Notes: generated by a model from the letters alone, not told the origin. A stretch of DNA of 64,000 nt from Hymenobacter ginkgonis (GCF_009755225.1 NZ_WQKZ01000001.1:310001-374000), one strand, 5' to 3'. Shown: positions 25,563 through 34,736, counted from the first letter of the stretch. A program made the numbers and translations.

Positions 25563-28500
25563 TTAGAAACCAATTGTTACCCCGAGCGTGACGGTGCGGG
25601 CCATGGGGTACGACCCCTGGTCGACGCCGTAGGTGGGCGCCGTGGTATTGCCGTAGAGGTTGGCCTCCGGGTTGTAGCCGAAGTAGCTGGTGAAGGTGAA
25701 GAGGTTTTGGGCGGCGGCGTACACGCTGGCGCTGGCCAGGCCCACTTTGCCGACTATAGCTTCGGGCAGGGCGTAGCGCAGGTTCACGGTACGCACCCGC
25801 AGGAAGGAGCCGTCGAACACGTAGTGCGAGCTAAACGAGGTGAGCGACGACGGGGCCGTGGAGGTCACGCGGGGCTCCCAGCCGTTGCCGGGGTCGGTGG
25901 GCGAGTGCCAGCGGCCGAGCACGTTGGTGCGAGCGTTGGCCTGGGCCGGAAAGTTGTTGACGTAGCGGTCGCCGGCGTACAAGATGTCGTTGCCCTGCGA
26001 GCCCTGAATGGTTACCGACAGCGAGAAGTTCTTGTAGCCGAAGGTGTTGACCATGCCGTAGGTGAACTTCGGAAACGGGTTGCCAATCTGGGTAATGTCC
26101 TTCGAGTCGATAACGCCGTCGCCGTTGATGTCCTTAAACTTGAGGTCGCCGGGGGCCGAGCCGCCGCTGGCCCACTTGGCGCTGGCATCCACGTCGGCCT
26201 GGTCTTTATACACGCCAATTTGCTCGTAGCCGTAGTAGGCGCCCAGCGGCTGGCCCGGCACCACCCGAATGGAGCTGGTGTAGCCAAACACGGCGTCGTA
26301 GAGAATCTGGTCGGTGGCGCCGCTGAGGGCCATCACCTGGTTGCGGTTGACCGAAATGTTGGCCGACGTGCTCCAGGTGAAGCCGTGGCCCACGAGGTTG
26401 GCCGTGTTGAGCTGGAACTCCAGGCCGCGGTTGCGCACCTCACCCACGTTGCCGAAGGTGCGGGTGGTATAGCCAATCACGGCGGGCACGTTGCGGTTGA
26501 GCAGCAGGTTGGTGGTGTTGCGCTGGTAGGCGGCGGCCGTCAGGTAAATGCGGTCGTGGAAGAAGCCCAGGTCGAAGCCCGCGTCGTACTGCGTATTAGT
26601 TTCCCAGGTGAGGTCGCGCACGTTCACGCCGTTGGGGGCGAAGCCGAAGACGCGGGCCCCGGTGTTGGCGCCAAACACGTAGTTGGCGGCCGTCTGGTAG
26701 CTCTGGTAAGTGTAGTCGCCGATGTTGTTGTTGCCCGTCACGCCGAAGCTGCCGCGCACTTTCAACTCGCTAATGACCGGAAAGCGCTTGATGAAATTTT
26801 CCTCGCCCGCGCGCCAGGCCAGTGCCACCGAAGGGAACGTGGCGTAGCGGTTGTCGGGGCCGAAGCGCGACGAGCCATCCGTGCGCAGCGCAGCCGTGAT
26901 GATGTAGCGCTCCTTAAAGGCGTAGTCGAGCCGCCCGAAGGCCGAGCTCAGCGAGTTGGCTGTGTACGAGGCCGAGCCAAACAGCTGGCCCGCCGCCGTG
27001 GCGTAGTCGATGGCCGTGTTGGTATAGGTGCCGCTCTGGCCAAATACGTTGCTGCCTTCCAGGGTGTTGCGCTGGGCCGAGTAGCCAGCCAGCAGCGTCA
27101 GGTTGTGGTCGGTGGCGAAGGTGTGGTTATACGTCAGTGTGTTCTCCCACAGCCAATTGTAGTTGGTGCTATTGAGCTGGCGGGCGTCGATGTTGGCCAG
27201 AATCGGGTTCGACAGGTTGGCCCGCGCTTGCGCGTTGGTGGGCAGGGTAGCGGGGATGTACCAGGCGCGGCGGCTGTTGAGCAGCTCGGCCCCGGCGTTG
27301 GTGCGGAATGTCAGTCCCTTGAAAATCACGTAGTCGAGCGCCACGTTGCCCAGGCCCCGTGCGAGGTTGGTGCGGTCTTGGTAGAGGTCGAGCGGCGCCA
27401 CAGCGTTGAACAGGCCCGACGAGATAGCGTTGCCACCCAGCGCGTTCGTCGTCAGCGAGTAGTCGCCGTTGGCGATGCGCACCGGGAAGATTGGCGGCGC
27501 AATGAGGGCGCTGGTGATGGCCGCCGGCACGTTGCTCGGCCCGCCGCCCGAGATGGTAGCGTTGTTGAAGTTGCCCGACAGCGGCTTGGTATCGGTGCGC
27601 GAAAACGAGGGCGCGAAGTTCACCGTCAGCTTTACCTTATCCGACAGCTGCGCGTCGTAGTTGGCGCGCAGCGAAAAGCGGTCGAAGCCGGTGCCTTCCA
27701 CAATGCCCTTCTGCTTGAAATAGCCACCCGATACGTAAAAACGCGTTTTGTCGCTACCCCCCGACGCCGACACCTGGTAGTTGCTCTGGATGCCGGTCCG
27801 GAAAATCTCGTCCTGCCAATCGGTGTTGGCGTAGGTGCTGGGGTCGGCCAGCAGGGCCGCCGGAATCGTGCGGTTGGCGTTGGCAAAACCTTCCTTGAGG
27901 TAGTCTAGGTACTGCGGGCCGTTGAGCACGTCCACGCGCTTGCTCACCGTTTGGAAGCCGGTGTACACATTGGCCGCAAACTTGGTTTTGCCCACCACGC
28001 CGTGCTTGGTGGTCACGATAATAATGCCGTTGCCGCCGCGCGAACCATAAATAGCGCACGCCGCCGCATCCTTCAGCACCTGAATTGACTCGATGTCGGT
28101 GGGTGGAATCTGGCTGAAGCTATCCGAACTGTTGAGGGGGTAGCCATCTACCACGTACAGCGGGCTGTTGCCGGCCGAGATAGAGCCCAGCCCGCGAATG
28201 CGGATAGTGGCCGGGGCGCCCGGCTCGCCGGTGGGCTCCGTGATTTGGGCGCCCGCCACCAGGCCTACCAGCGCCTCGCTAGGCGTGGCCACCGGCACCA
28301 GCTCCACGTTGCGAGCCGAAATGGTGGAAATGGACGTGGCCAGCAGCTTGCGCTCCTGGGCGCCGTAGCCTACCACTACTACCTCGTTAAGGCTTTGGGC
28401 ATCCGCCCTGAGCGAGGTATTGACGGTGGTGCGGCCATCCACCGCCACTTCGGAGGCCAGGTAGCCCACGAACGAGAATATCAGGGTGGCGTTGGCCGGG

Positions 28501-28760
28501 GCCACAATGCGGTAGGCGCCGCTGGCATTAGTTTGCACGCCGTTGCTGGTGCCCTTCACGATGACGTTGACGCCGGGCAGGCCCTGGCCTTTCTCGTCGA
28601 GCACCTGCCCGGTGATGGTGATATCGGCCAGCACCGCAGTAGGGTAGGAGGCGGGCCGCGGCGCCGCCAGCAGGGTAGCCCCGGTACTCAGGCTAAGCGC
28701 CGGAAGCAGTACCAGGGGCCGTACGTAGCGCCAACGCGCCGAGCGTAGAGAAGCTGTCAT
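25563..28760 (-). CDS. SusC/RagA TonB-linked outer-membrane transporter
   Basis: A 1065-residue outer-membrane importer. After a signal sequence comes a carboxypeptidase-like domain (TITGQVLDEKGQGLPGVNV, about residues 48-120), then a TonB-box region and plug (SLNEVVVVGYGAQERK, GLGSISAGNSPLYVVDGYP), then a beta-barrel ending in aromatic-rich strands and a terminal Phe. It works with SusD to import oligosaccharides using TonB energy. It is the first gene of the locus and is transcribed divergently from a LacI regulator, with a likely operator in the 319-base gap. Confidence 0.96.
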   Translation of the reverse strand: MTASLRSARWRYVRPLVLLPALSLSTGATLLAAPRPASYPTAVLADITITGQVLDEKGQGLPGVNVIVKGTSNGVQTNASGAYRIVAPANATLIFSFVGYLASEVAVDGRTTVNTSLRADAQSLNEVVVVGYGAQERKLLATSISTISARNVELVPVATPSEALVGLVAGAQITEPTGEPGAPATIRIRGLGSISAGNSPLYVVDGYPLNSSDSFSQIPPTDIESIQVLKDAAACAIYGSRGGNGIIIVTTKHGVVGKTKFAANVYTGFQTVSKRVDVLNGPQYLDYLKEGFANANRTIPAALLADPSTYANTDWQDEIFRTGIQSNYQVSASGGSDKTRFYVSGGYFKQKGIVEGTGFDRFSLRANYDAQLSDKVKLTVNFAPSFSRTDTKPLSGNFNNATISGGGPSNVPAAITSALIAPPIFPVRIANGDYSLTTNALGGNAISSGLFNAVAPLDLYQDRTNLARGLGNVALDYVIFKGLTFRTNAGAELLNSRRAWYIPATLPTNAQARANLSNPILANIDARQLNSTNYNWLWENTLTYNHTFATDHNLTLLAGYSAQRNTLEGSNVFGQSGTYTNTAIDYATAAGQLFGSASYTANSLSSAFGRLDYAFKERYIITAALRTDGSSRFGPDNRYATFPSVALAWRAGEENFIKRFPVISELKVRGSFGVTGNNNIGDYTYQSYQTAANYVFGANTGARVFGFAPNGVNVRDLTWETNTQYDAGFDLGFFHDRIYLTAAAYQRNTTNLLLNRNVPAVIGYTTRTFGNVGEVRNRGLEFQLNTANLVGHGFTWSTSANISVNRNQVMALSGATDQILYDAVFGYTSSIRVVPGQPLGAYYGYEQIGVYKDQADVDASAKWASGGSAPGDLKFKDINGDGVIDSKDITQIGNPFPKFTYGMVNTFGYKNFSLSVTIQGSQGNDILYAGDRYVNNFPAQANARTNVLGRWHSPTDPGNGWEPRVTSTAPSSLTSFSSHYVFDGSFLRVRTVNLRYALPEAIVGKVGLASASVYAAAQNLFTFTSYFGYNPEANLYGNTTAPTYGVDQGSYPMARTVTLGVTIGF

Positions 28761-28934
28761 AGGAGGGTGGGAAAATAGATTTCGAAGAAGCGGCAGGTAG
28801 CAGCTGGCGGAGCTTGGCTCCTTACTGAAGGGTAGGGAACGACTAGCTGCCCGTGAGGCTTTTAATAGCTTTCTGCCCTGCGAAGTACCACCTGTTCGCC
28901 TGTTGTTCAGCTGCCAAAACGGGGATTTATTTAC

Positions 28935-28946
28935 GTAAACGTTTAC
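28935..28946. promoter_or_regulatory. LacI-type operator
   Basis: GTAAACGTTTAC is a perfect 12-base palindrome within TTTACGTAAACGTTTACAC, matching the usual LacI/GalR operator form with a central CG. It lies in the 28761-29079 gap between susC and the lacI-type gene, 175 bases from susC and 134 from the regulator ATG, so one site could control both. Nothing else in the gap looks like a feature. Confidence 0.7.
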
Positions 28947-29079
28947 ACTCAGCTGGTGCCCGCTGGGCTCGCCCTGGGCCCGGCGGGCAGCTGTGCCGCT
29001 TATATTGCCAGGTATTTATCCGGGCCCAAAAATCCGTTCGCTACCCTACGCTTTTATTCCGCCTACCCGCCTTATAGTT

Positions 29080-30096
29080 ATGAAGCCCGTGAACCTCAAG
29101 CGTTTGGCTGAAGAGCTGAACCTGTCTATCGCCACGGTTTCGCGCGCCCTGCAAGACAGCTACGAAGTGTCGGCCGCCACCAAGGAGCGCGTGCGCGCCC
29201 TGGCCACGGCCCTGCACTACGAGCCCAATGCCTACGCCAGCAGCCTGCGCCGCAACCAAAGCAAAACCATTGGGGTCGTCATCCCCAAAGTCACCAATCA
29301 CTTCTTTGCCCTGGCCATCAATGGCATTGAGGAGGCTGCCCGCCAGCGCGGTTACCACGTGCTCATCTACCTCACCCACGACGACTATGCCCGCGAAGTC
29401 GCCATCATTCAGCACCTTAAGGGCGGGCGCGTCGATGGCATTTTGATGTCGGTGGCCAGCGGCACCGAGGACACGGCCCACATTCGCAGCCTGCGGGATG
29501 CCAATATTCCGCTGGTGTTTTTTGACCGCGTGCGCAGTGAAATCGCCACTGCCCAGGTTACTACCAACGACTACGAGAGCAGCTACCAGGCCACCGAGCA
29601 CCTGCTGGCCGCGGGTTGCCGGCACATTGCCCACCTGCTGATTTCCAATAACCTATCCATTGGCCGCAACCGCCTGCAAGGCTACCGCGATGCCCTGCAC
29701 GCCCACGGCCTACCCCCCGACCCCGACCTCATCCTGGCTGGCACCATGAACAACGAGCAGAACGTGGGCCGGCTCCAGGACCTGATGCAGCACCGGCCCG
29801 ATATCGACGGCATTTTTGCTTCCGTCGAGCGCTTGGCCGTCAGTGCCTACCACGTGTGCCGGCAGCTGGGCCGCCGCATTCCGGAGGATGTGAAAGTGGT
29901 GGGTTTTTCCAACCTCGAAAGCGTGTCGCTTTTCGACCCGCCGCTCACCACCATCACCCAGCCCGCCCACGACATTGGCCGCGAGGCGGCCCGCATTCTG
30001 CTGCAAGCCGTGGAGAAAAAACGCGCCATTTCGCCCAGCCAGAGCGTGGTGCTGAACTCGGAACTGGTGCAGCGCCGCTCCACCGCCACTGCGTAG
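29080..30096 (+). CDS. LacI-family transcriptional regulator
   Basis: A 338-residue repressor or activator. The helix-turn-helix occupies residues 1-55 (LKRLAEELNLSIATVSRALQ, then the hinge NAYASSLRR). The rest is a sugar-binding domain of the periplasmic-binding-protein type (TIGVVIPKVTNHFFALAING, VVGFSNLESVSLFDPPLTTI). The open frame starts earlier at 28993, but only the ATG at 29080 gives a proper HTH start. It is divergent from susC and probably senses a sugar released by the locus, then frees the operator at 28935. Confidence 0.94.
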   Translation: MKPVNLKRLAEELNLSIATVSRALQDSYEVSAATKERVRALATALHYEPNAYASSLRRNQSKTIGVVIPKVTNHFFALAINGIEEAARQRGYHVLIYLTHDDYAREVAIIQHLKGGRVDGILMSVASGTEDTAHIRSLRDANIPLVFFDRVRSEIATAQVTTNDYESSYQATEHLLAAGCRHIAHLLISNNLSIGRNRLQGYRDALHAHGLPPDPDLILAGTMNNEQNVGRLQDLMQHRPDIDGIFASVERLAVSAYHVCRQLGRRIPEDVKVVGFSNLESVSLFDPPLTTITQPAHDIGREAARILLQAVEKKRAISPSQSVVLNSELVQRRSTATA

Positions 30097-30213
30097 GCGA
30101 GGCAGGTGAAAAGGCCCAACCTCTTCCAAGAGTATACGTTAGGACGAAGAATTCGCGCCCAGCCCGGCTGGCGCGGGTTTTCGCCACGCCACTCCCTTTT
30201 CTAACCAGTCCTT

Positions 30214-31293
30214 ATGGAAGCCTACAAAGTCAAAGCCTACGGAGCTAGTAACTCTATCCTCAACAGCCTTTCCGAGATGGAAGTGGAGCGCTACGCGCCC
30301 AAGGCCGACGAAGTACACATCGAGATTCTCTACTGCGGCGTGTGCCATTCCGACCTACACCAGGTGAAAAACGACTGGCACAACACGATTTATCCCTGCG
30401 TGCCGGGCCACGAAATTGTGGGCCGTGTGGTGGAAGCTGGCAGCAGCGTTAGCAAGTTTAAGGTGGGCGACGTGGTGGGTGTGGGCTGCATGGTAGACTC
30501 GTGCGGCGTGTGCCCTGCCTGCCAAGAAAAGGAGGAAAACTACTGCGAAGGCCCCGTGAGCTGGACGGCCACCTACAACGGCTACATGAAGCCCCAGAAC
30601 AAGGATTTTAACACCTTCGGCGGCTATTCGACGGACATTGTGGTGAAGGAATCGTTCGTGCTTAGCATTCCCAAAGCGCTGGACATCGCGGCCGCCGCGC
30701 CCATTTTGTGCGCGGGCGTTACGACGTATGCGCCACTCAAATATTGGGGTGCTGGCCCCGGCAAAAGCGTGGCCGTGGTGGGCATTGGCGGCCTGGGCCA
30801 CATGGCCGTGCAAATAGCCCGCGCCCTGGGCGCCACCGTAACGGCCGTAACGCGCGACGAGAAGAAGCGCGAAGCCGCCGAGCAACTAGGCGCTCACGAA
30901 ATACTGATTTCGACCGACTCGAAGGCCATGGAAGCCCACGAGTTGCAGTTCGACCTCATCCTCATCACCATCCCCGATGCCTTCGACGTGAACGACTACG
31001 TGAAGCTGGCCAAGCGCAACGGCGTCATTACCACGGTGGGCCTGCTGGGGCCGTATAAGCTGCCCCTGAATAACCAAGAGGTAGCTATGCACCGCCGTTC
31101 GGTGGCCGGCTCCATCATCGGCAGCATCGCCGAAACCCAGGAAGTGCTGGATTTCTGCGCCGAGCACAATATCTTGCCCGAAACGCAGGCCATTGATATT
31201 CAATATATCAACGATGCCTACAGCCAGATGCAGGACGAGGAAGTACGCTTCCGCTACGTCATTGACATGGCCTCGCTGAAGCAGGAAGCATAA
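30214..31293 (+). CDS. Zinc-dependent NAD(P) alcohol dehydrogenase
   Basis: A 359-residue medium-chain dehydrogenase that interconverts alcohols and aldehydes. Catalytic zinc ligands are in YCGVCHSDLH and PGHEIVG. The structural zinc cysteines are in DSCGVCPACQEKEENYC. The Rossmann motif is GIGGLGHMAVQ, followed by VTRDEKKREAAEQLGA. The pattern matches the YahK/cinnamyl-alcohol dehydrogenase group, usually NADPH-linked and broad in aldehyde range. It is monocistronic between the LacI gene and a strong terminator. Confidence 0.94.
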   Translation: MEAYKVKAYGASNSILNSLSEMEVERYAPKADEVHIEILYCGVCHSDLHQVKNDWHNTIYPCVPGHEIVGRVVEAGSSVSKFKVGDVVGVGCMVDSCGVCPACQEKEENYCEGPVSWTATYNGYMKPQNKDFNTFGGYSTDIVVKESFVLSIPKALDIAAAAPILCAGVTTYAPLKYWGAGPGKSVAVVGIGGLGHMAVQIARALGATVTAVTRDEKKREAAEQLGAHEILISTDSKAMEAHELQFDLILITIPDAFDVNDYVKLAKRNGVITTVGLLGPYKLPLNNQEVAMHRRSVAGSIIGSIAETQEVLDFCAEHNILPETQAIDIQYINDAYSQMQDEEVRFRYVIDMASLKQEA

Positions 31294-31319
31294 GCCGACA
31301 CCCTGTTTGCTTTAAGTTA

Positions 31320-31370
31320 GAAAGCCCTACCCCCTCGACTCAGGTTGAGGGGGTAGGGCTTTCGGTTTTT
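31320..31370 (+). terminator. Terminator after alcohol dehydrogenase
   Basis: Perfect 17-base arms (31320-31336 and 31347-31363) with a 10-base loop, then TTTTT. Like the terminator at 12275, the stem is built on CCCTACCCCC and GGGGGTAGGG. Confidence 0.9.
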
Positions 31371-31518
31371 ACTGCCGTAGCTGGGTGTGGCAATACGCCT
31401 CTGGGCTAGGGTTGCATTCCCGGGTGAGCCGTACAACAAACCAAGTTTGAGCTGCTTAACAAAGTGCCTGGCTGTGTGCAGCCAGACCTTTGCAGAGAAC
31501 TTAACCCCTCTCAAAATC

Positions 31519-32409
31519 ATGAGTAATGTATGGTTTATTACCGGCAGCTCGCGGGGGCTGGGCCGGAGCCTAACCGCCGCCGTGCTGGCCCACGGCGACC
31601 AAGTAGCCGCCACCGCGCGCCAGCCCGAGCAGCTAGCCGACCTCGTGGCGCAGTATGGCGCCCGCATCCTACCCCTGCCGCTCGACGTGACCAACCCGGC
31701 CCAGATTGAAGCCGCCGTAGCGGCCGCCGTGGCCCACTTCGGCCGCCTCGACGTGGTGGTGAACAATGCTGGCTTTGGCATCATTGGCGCGGCCGAGGCC
31801 TTTACCGAGGCGCAGGTGCGCAGCCAGCTCGAAACTAATCTGTATGCTCCCATCGCCATTACGCGGGCTGTGCTGCCGCATTTGCGGCGCCAGCGGGCGG
31901 GCCACCTCCTGCAAATCAGCTCGGTGGGCGGGCGCGTGGGCGGGGCGGGTGTTTCCATCTACCAGGCCGCCAAGTTTGGGCTAGGCGGCTTCAGCGAGGC
32001 GCTGGCTAAGGAAGTAGCGCCATTGGGCATCCGCGTAACCTGCGTCGAGCCGGGCGGCTTTCGCACCGACTGGGCCGGCGCTTCCATGACCTACGCCGCG
32101 CCAGTAGAAGGCTACGAAACCACCGTGGGCTGGCGCGCCGATTTCTTTGCCAGTGGCCAGTTTGTGCCGATGGGCGACCCCGATAAGGCCGCGCAAGTCC
32201 TGCTTAACCTGGTCGAAAGCCCCGAGCCGCCCATTCATTTGCTCCTCGGCAGCGAAGCCGTGGGCATCGTCAAGCAAGCCGAAGCCGAGAAACTAGCCGA
32301 ACTGGAAAAGTGGCTGCCCGTCAGCATTTCTACCGACCACGACGAAGCTGTTAGTTTTCTGGAAACTACAGCAGGCCAAGCGTATACCGGCTTGAAAGGT
32401 AATTCGTAA
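31519..32409 (+). CDS. SDR family oxidoreductase
   Basis: A 296-residue classical short-chain dehydrogenase. The cofactor motif TGSSRGLG is at residues 8-15, NNAGFG in the middle, and the active site Ser-Tyr-Lys lies in ISSVGG and YQAAK. The start is at MSNVWFITGSS; the frame upstream is not SDR-like. The C-terminal third (after residue 200) resembles SDRs of unknown substrate widely paired with AraC regulators. The AraC gene 58 bases downstream may control it. The substrate is unknown. Confidence 0.92.
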   Translation: MSNVWFITGSSRGLGRSLTAAVLAHGDQVAATARQPEQLADLVAQYGARILPLPLDVTNPAQIEAAVAAAVAHFGRLDVVVNNAGFGIIGAAEAFTEAQVRSQLETNLYAPIAITRAVLPHLRRQRAGHLLQISSVGGRVGGAGVSIYQAAKFGLGGFSEALAKEVAPLGIRVTCVEPGGFRTDWAGASMTYAAPVEGYETTVGWRADFFASGQFVPMGDPDKAAQVLLNLVESPEPPIHLLLGSEAVGIVKQAEAEKLAELEKWLPVSISTDHDEAVSFLETTAGQAYTGLKGNS

Positions 32410-32467
32410 ACTGCCCTACCCCAGCCCAGCGGGCTGGGGTTTGTTTTTCTCCCTTTGGCTACTTCCT

Positions 32468-33280
32468 ATGTTCAGCTCCGCCGCCGGCCCGAGCCGGTCC
32501 GCCATCCAGTATTCGTGCTACGTGGCCCGCAGCCGGGAGGGCGAGCAGTTTGTGCCCGAGCACATTTTTGGCTACCAGCTGGCCGGCTCGCTTACCATGA
32601 CTGATGGGCACGGCGCGCACACGTTTGAGGAGGGCGATTTTCGGTTTTGCCAGCGCAACCAACTGGTGAAATTCAGCAAGCAGCCGCCCGCCGGGGGCGA
32701 GTTTCAGGCTTTGTCGGTGTACCTCGACCAGGAAACGCTGCGCCGCATCAGCCTCGATTATGGCTACCAGGCTGCCCCGCCGCCGGTGGGCGGCGCGGGC
32801 GGCATTCGGCGGCTGCCCGCCACGCCACTTTATCGCAGCTTTGTGGCGTCGCTGCGGCCCTACGAGCACTTGCAGCAGCCCGGCAACGAGCACCTGCTGG
32901 CCCTCAAAGTGCGCGAGGCCGTGCTGCTACTGCTGCAAGCCAACCCCGAGCTGCGCGACGTGCTTTTTGACTTTGCAGCGCCCGGCAAAATCGACTTGGA
33001 AGCCTTTATGAGCCAAAACTTTCGCTTCAATGTAGCCCTGAAGCGCTTCGCCTACCTCACCGGTCGAAGCTTGGCCACCTTCAAGCGCGATTTCGAGAAG
33101 ATATTTCGGAGCTCGCCCAGCCGCTGGCTCCAGCAGCGCCGCTTGCAGGAGGCCCATTATTTGATAAAGGAAAAAGGCCAGGCACCATCCGAAGTGTACC
33201 TGGCGGTAGGGTTTGAAGACTTATCACACTTCTCGTTTGCCTTCAAAAAAACGTATGGCGTGGCCCCGTCTCGGCTATAA
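32468..33280 (+). CDS. AraC-family transcriptional regulator
   Basis: A 270-residue regulator. The N-terminal half is a cupin-like sensor (EHIFGYQLAGSLTMTDG, FEEGDFRFCQRNQLVKF). The C-terminal 100 residues hold two helix-turn-helix units: LKRFAYLTGRSLATFKRDFE and EVYLAVGFEDLSHFSFAFKK. The longer frame starts at 32441, but MFSSAAGPS at 32468 is equally plausible and closer to the family length. It is co-directional with the SDR upstream and may regulate it. The effector is unknown. Confidence 0.9.
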   Translation: MFSSAAGPSRSAIQYSCYVARSREGEQFVPEHIFGYQLAGSLTMTDGHGAHTFEEGDFRFCQRNQLVKFSKQPPAGGEFQALSVYLDQETLRRISLDYGYQAAPPPVGGAGGIRRLPATPLYRSFVASLRPYEHLQQPGNEHLLALKVREAVLLLLQANPELRDVLFDFAAPGKIDLEAFMSQNFRFNVALKRFAYLTGRSLATFKRDFEKIFRSSPSRWLQQRRLQEAHYLIKEKGQAPSEVYLAVGFEDLSHFSFAFKKTYGVAPSRL

Positions 33281-33377
33281 GTGGCGGGCGGGCCAAGGTG
33301 GGCAAAAATTTGCTGGGTAGTGCTACCTTGCCAGTGGCAGGCTAGTGCTGCCGGCCCTCACCCTACCCCCTTCGCCT

Positions 33378-33650
33378 ATGGAAACGCTCTGCTCGCACCT
33401 TACTGCACTCGATGTAGCTCATCTGAAGCACGATACCCGCCACGTGTGCCCCGAGTGCGTGGCCCTGGGCGACACCTGGGTGCACCTGCGCATCTGCCAG
33501 CAGTGCGGCCACGTAGGCTGCTGCGACGATTCCAAAAACAAGCACGCGACCAAGCACTTCCACGCCACGCAGCACCCGGTTATTACCTCGGCCCAGCCCG
33601 GCGAGCACTGGGCCTGGTGCTACCTCGACCAGGATATGGCCAGCTACTAG
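33378..33650 (+). CDS. UBP-type zinc-finger protein
   Basis: A 90-residue single-domain protein. The zf-UBP pattern is complete: CSHL at the start, CPEC, CQQCGHVGCCDDS, then HATKHFHATQHPVI, which provide Cys and His ligands for zinc. In eukaryotes the domain binds the free C-terminus of ubiquitin; bacterial stand-alone versions have no established partner. The ATG at 33378 is chosen because the earlier frame is a short hydrophobic lead. No ubiquitin-like gene is nearby. Confidence 0.88.
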   Translation: METLCSHLTALDVAHLKHDTRHVCPECVALGDTWVHLRICQQCGHVGCCDDSKNKHATKHFHATQHPVITSAQPGEHWAWCYLDQDMASY

Positions 33651-33915
33651 CGCCCCAACCGGGGTAGGGTAGGCCAGCAGCGCCTGGTGCTGCCCGTAAG
33701 CGTAAGCTTGCCCGGCAGCCGAACGGCCCACAAAACTTACCCGCCGAACAGTTGGTTGGCAAAAGCCGACTGGCGCAGCGGGCGTAGTACGGCGGCCTGG
33801 CTGTTTTGCCCCGGCTAGCTGGCTTACTCGCCACCGCTTTAGTAAGGTGCCAAATAAGTATAGTTGCGCTGCAAGTTCTCGTTATTCCCGCCCAATCCCT
33901 TTTTTCTTTCCTGGT

Positions 33916-34458
33916 ATGAGTAAATCTAAAAAAGTCCTGTCCGACCAGCTGGTAGCCGCTGTGGCCCCGCACCTCGGCCTCGAACCCGTTGCAGTCACCA
34001 CCCAGCGCCCCAAAGCCGTGGCTAAAACCCTGCACAAACTGGCCAAGCAGCTCGCCAAGCAGCAGCGTAAGGCCGCAAAACCCGCGAAACCCGCCCCGCC
34101 CTTAGCGCCTCCCACGGCCAAGCAAGCCCGCAAAACCCTGGCTGCCGAGCTTGTTACGGTGTTGCAGCCCTACCTAGGGCCGGTGCCCGAAGGTGCTACC
34201 AGCCTCGCCAAGCCCCTCCAAAAAAGTATTAAGCGCCTGGCCAAGCAGCTTATCAAGCAGCGCCGCCACCCCGCCCCGCCCACTGCCGAGCTAGCCCCGG
34301 TGCCTACCCCCGCTACCCCGCCCGAGCCGCCCCGCAAAGCTGCCCGCCCCAAACCCTCGCTGACTACGCTAGCTGCCCCCACGCGCCGCCCTGCGGCTGC
34401 TAAACGCCCCACGGCTTCCTCTGCGCCGGCGCCTACCCCCCTCACCCCCATCGAGTAG
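33916..34458 (+). CDS. Lys/Ala/Pro-rich protein with internal duplication
   Basis: A 180-residue basic protein. Two similar units of about 50-60 residues follow each other: one runs from LSDQLVAAVAPHLG to KLAKQLAKQQRKAAK, the other from LAAELVTVLQPYLG to RLAKQLIKQRRHPAP. Each ends with an LAKQL helix and a basic run. The last 50 residues are Pro/Ala/Lys/Thr low complexity. The basic tail recalls histone H1-like and AlgP-like proteins, so DNA or RNA binding is possible but unproven. No signal peptide. ATG chosen at MSKSKK. Confidence 0.6.
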   Translation: MSKSKKVLSDQLVAAVAPHLGLEPVAVTTQRPKAVAKTLHKLAKQLAKQQRKAAKPAKPAPPLAPPTAKQARKTLAAELVTVLQPYLGPVPEGATSLAKPLQKSIKRLAKQLIKQRRHPAPPTAELAPVPTPATPPEPPRKAARPKPSLTTLAAPTRRPAAAKRPTASSAPAPTPLTPIE

Positions 34459-34501
34459 CTCCCTAGCCACGCGGCAGTGCGAAGGCCTGGCTTGTTACAC
34501 T

Positions 34502-34533
34502 AGCGCTTCAGCCATGCGGCTGAGGCGCTTTTT
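34502..34533 (+). terminator. Terminator after Lys/Ala-rich gene
   Basis: Arms AGCGCTTCAGCC (34502-34513) and GGCTGAGGCGCT (34518-34529) with one G.T pair and a 4-base loop, followed by five T. The rest of the 34534-34735 gap holds only a small hairpin (34586-34615) and AT-rich sequence leading to the promoter below. Confidence 0.8.
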
Positions 34534-34736
34534 GTATTAAACCAATTTTAAACTGTAGTTTACGGGTCGGCGAAAACAGCGACTTCAGCCAGCGCTTGGG
34601 CGCTCGAATTGGCTGCTGCGCAGCGAGGTAGGGCGCGCGAGTACTAGCGCAGCTATTTTTTGGCTTGAGAAAATTATTGGCTACTTATCTTGTTGAAAAT
34701 TAAGATATTAACCAAGATTCCGAAGTAGTTAGTTTT

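Noticed and set aside
25707..27908. 733-codon open frame antisense to susC, and similar long antisense frames (for example 2261-3454, 10412-11368, 11393-12685)
   Set aside because: They mirror strongly recognisable genes; GC-rich third positions keep the opposite strand open. Their translations are low in hydrophobic structure and match no family.
34566..34665. Possible small RNA between the Lys/Ala-rich gene and the GAF gene
   Set aside because: There is a small hairpin (34586-34615), but no promoter or terminator bounds it.
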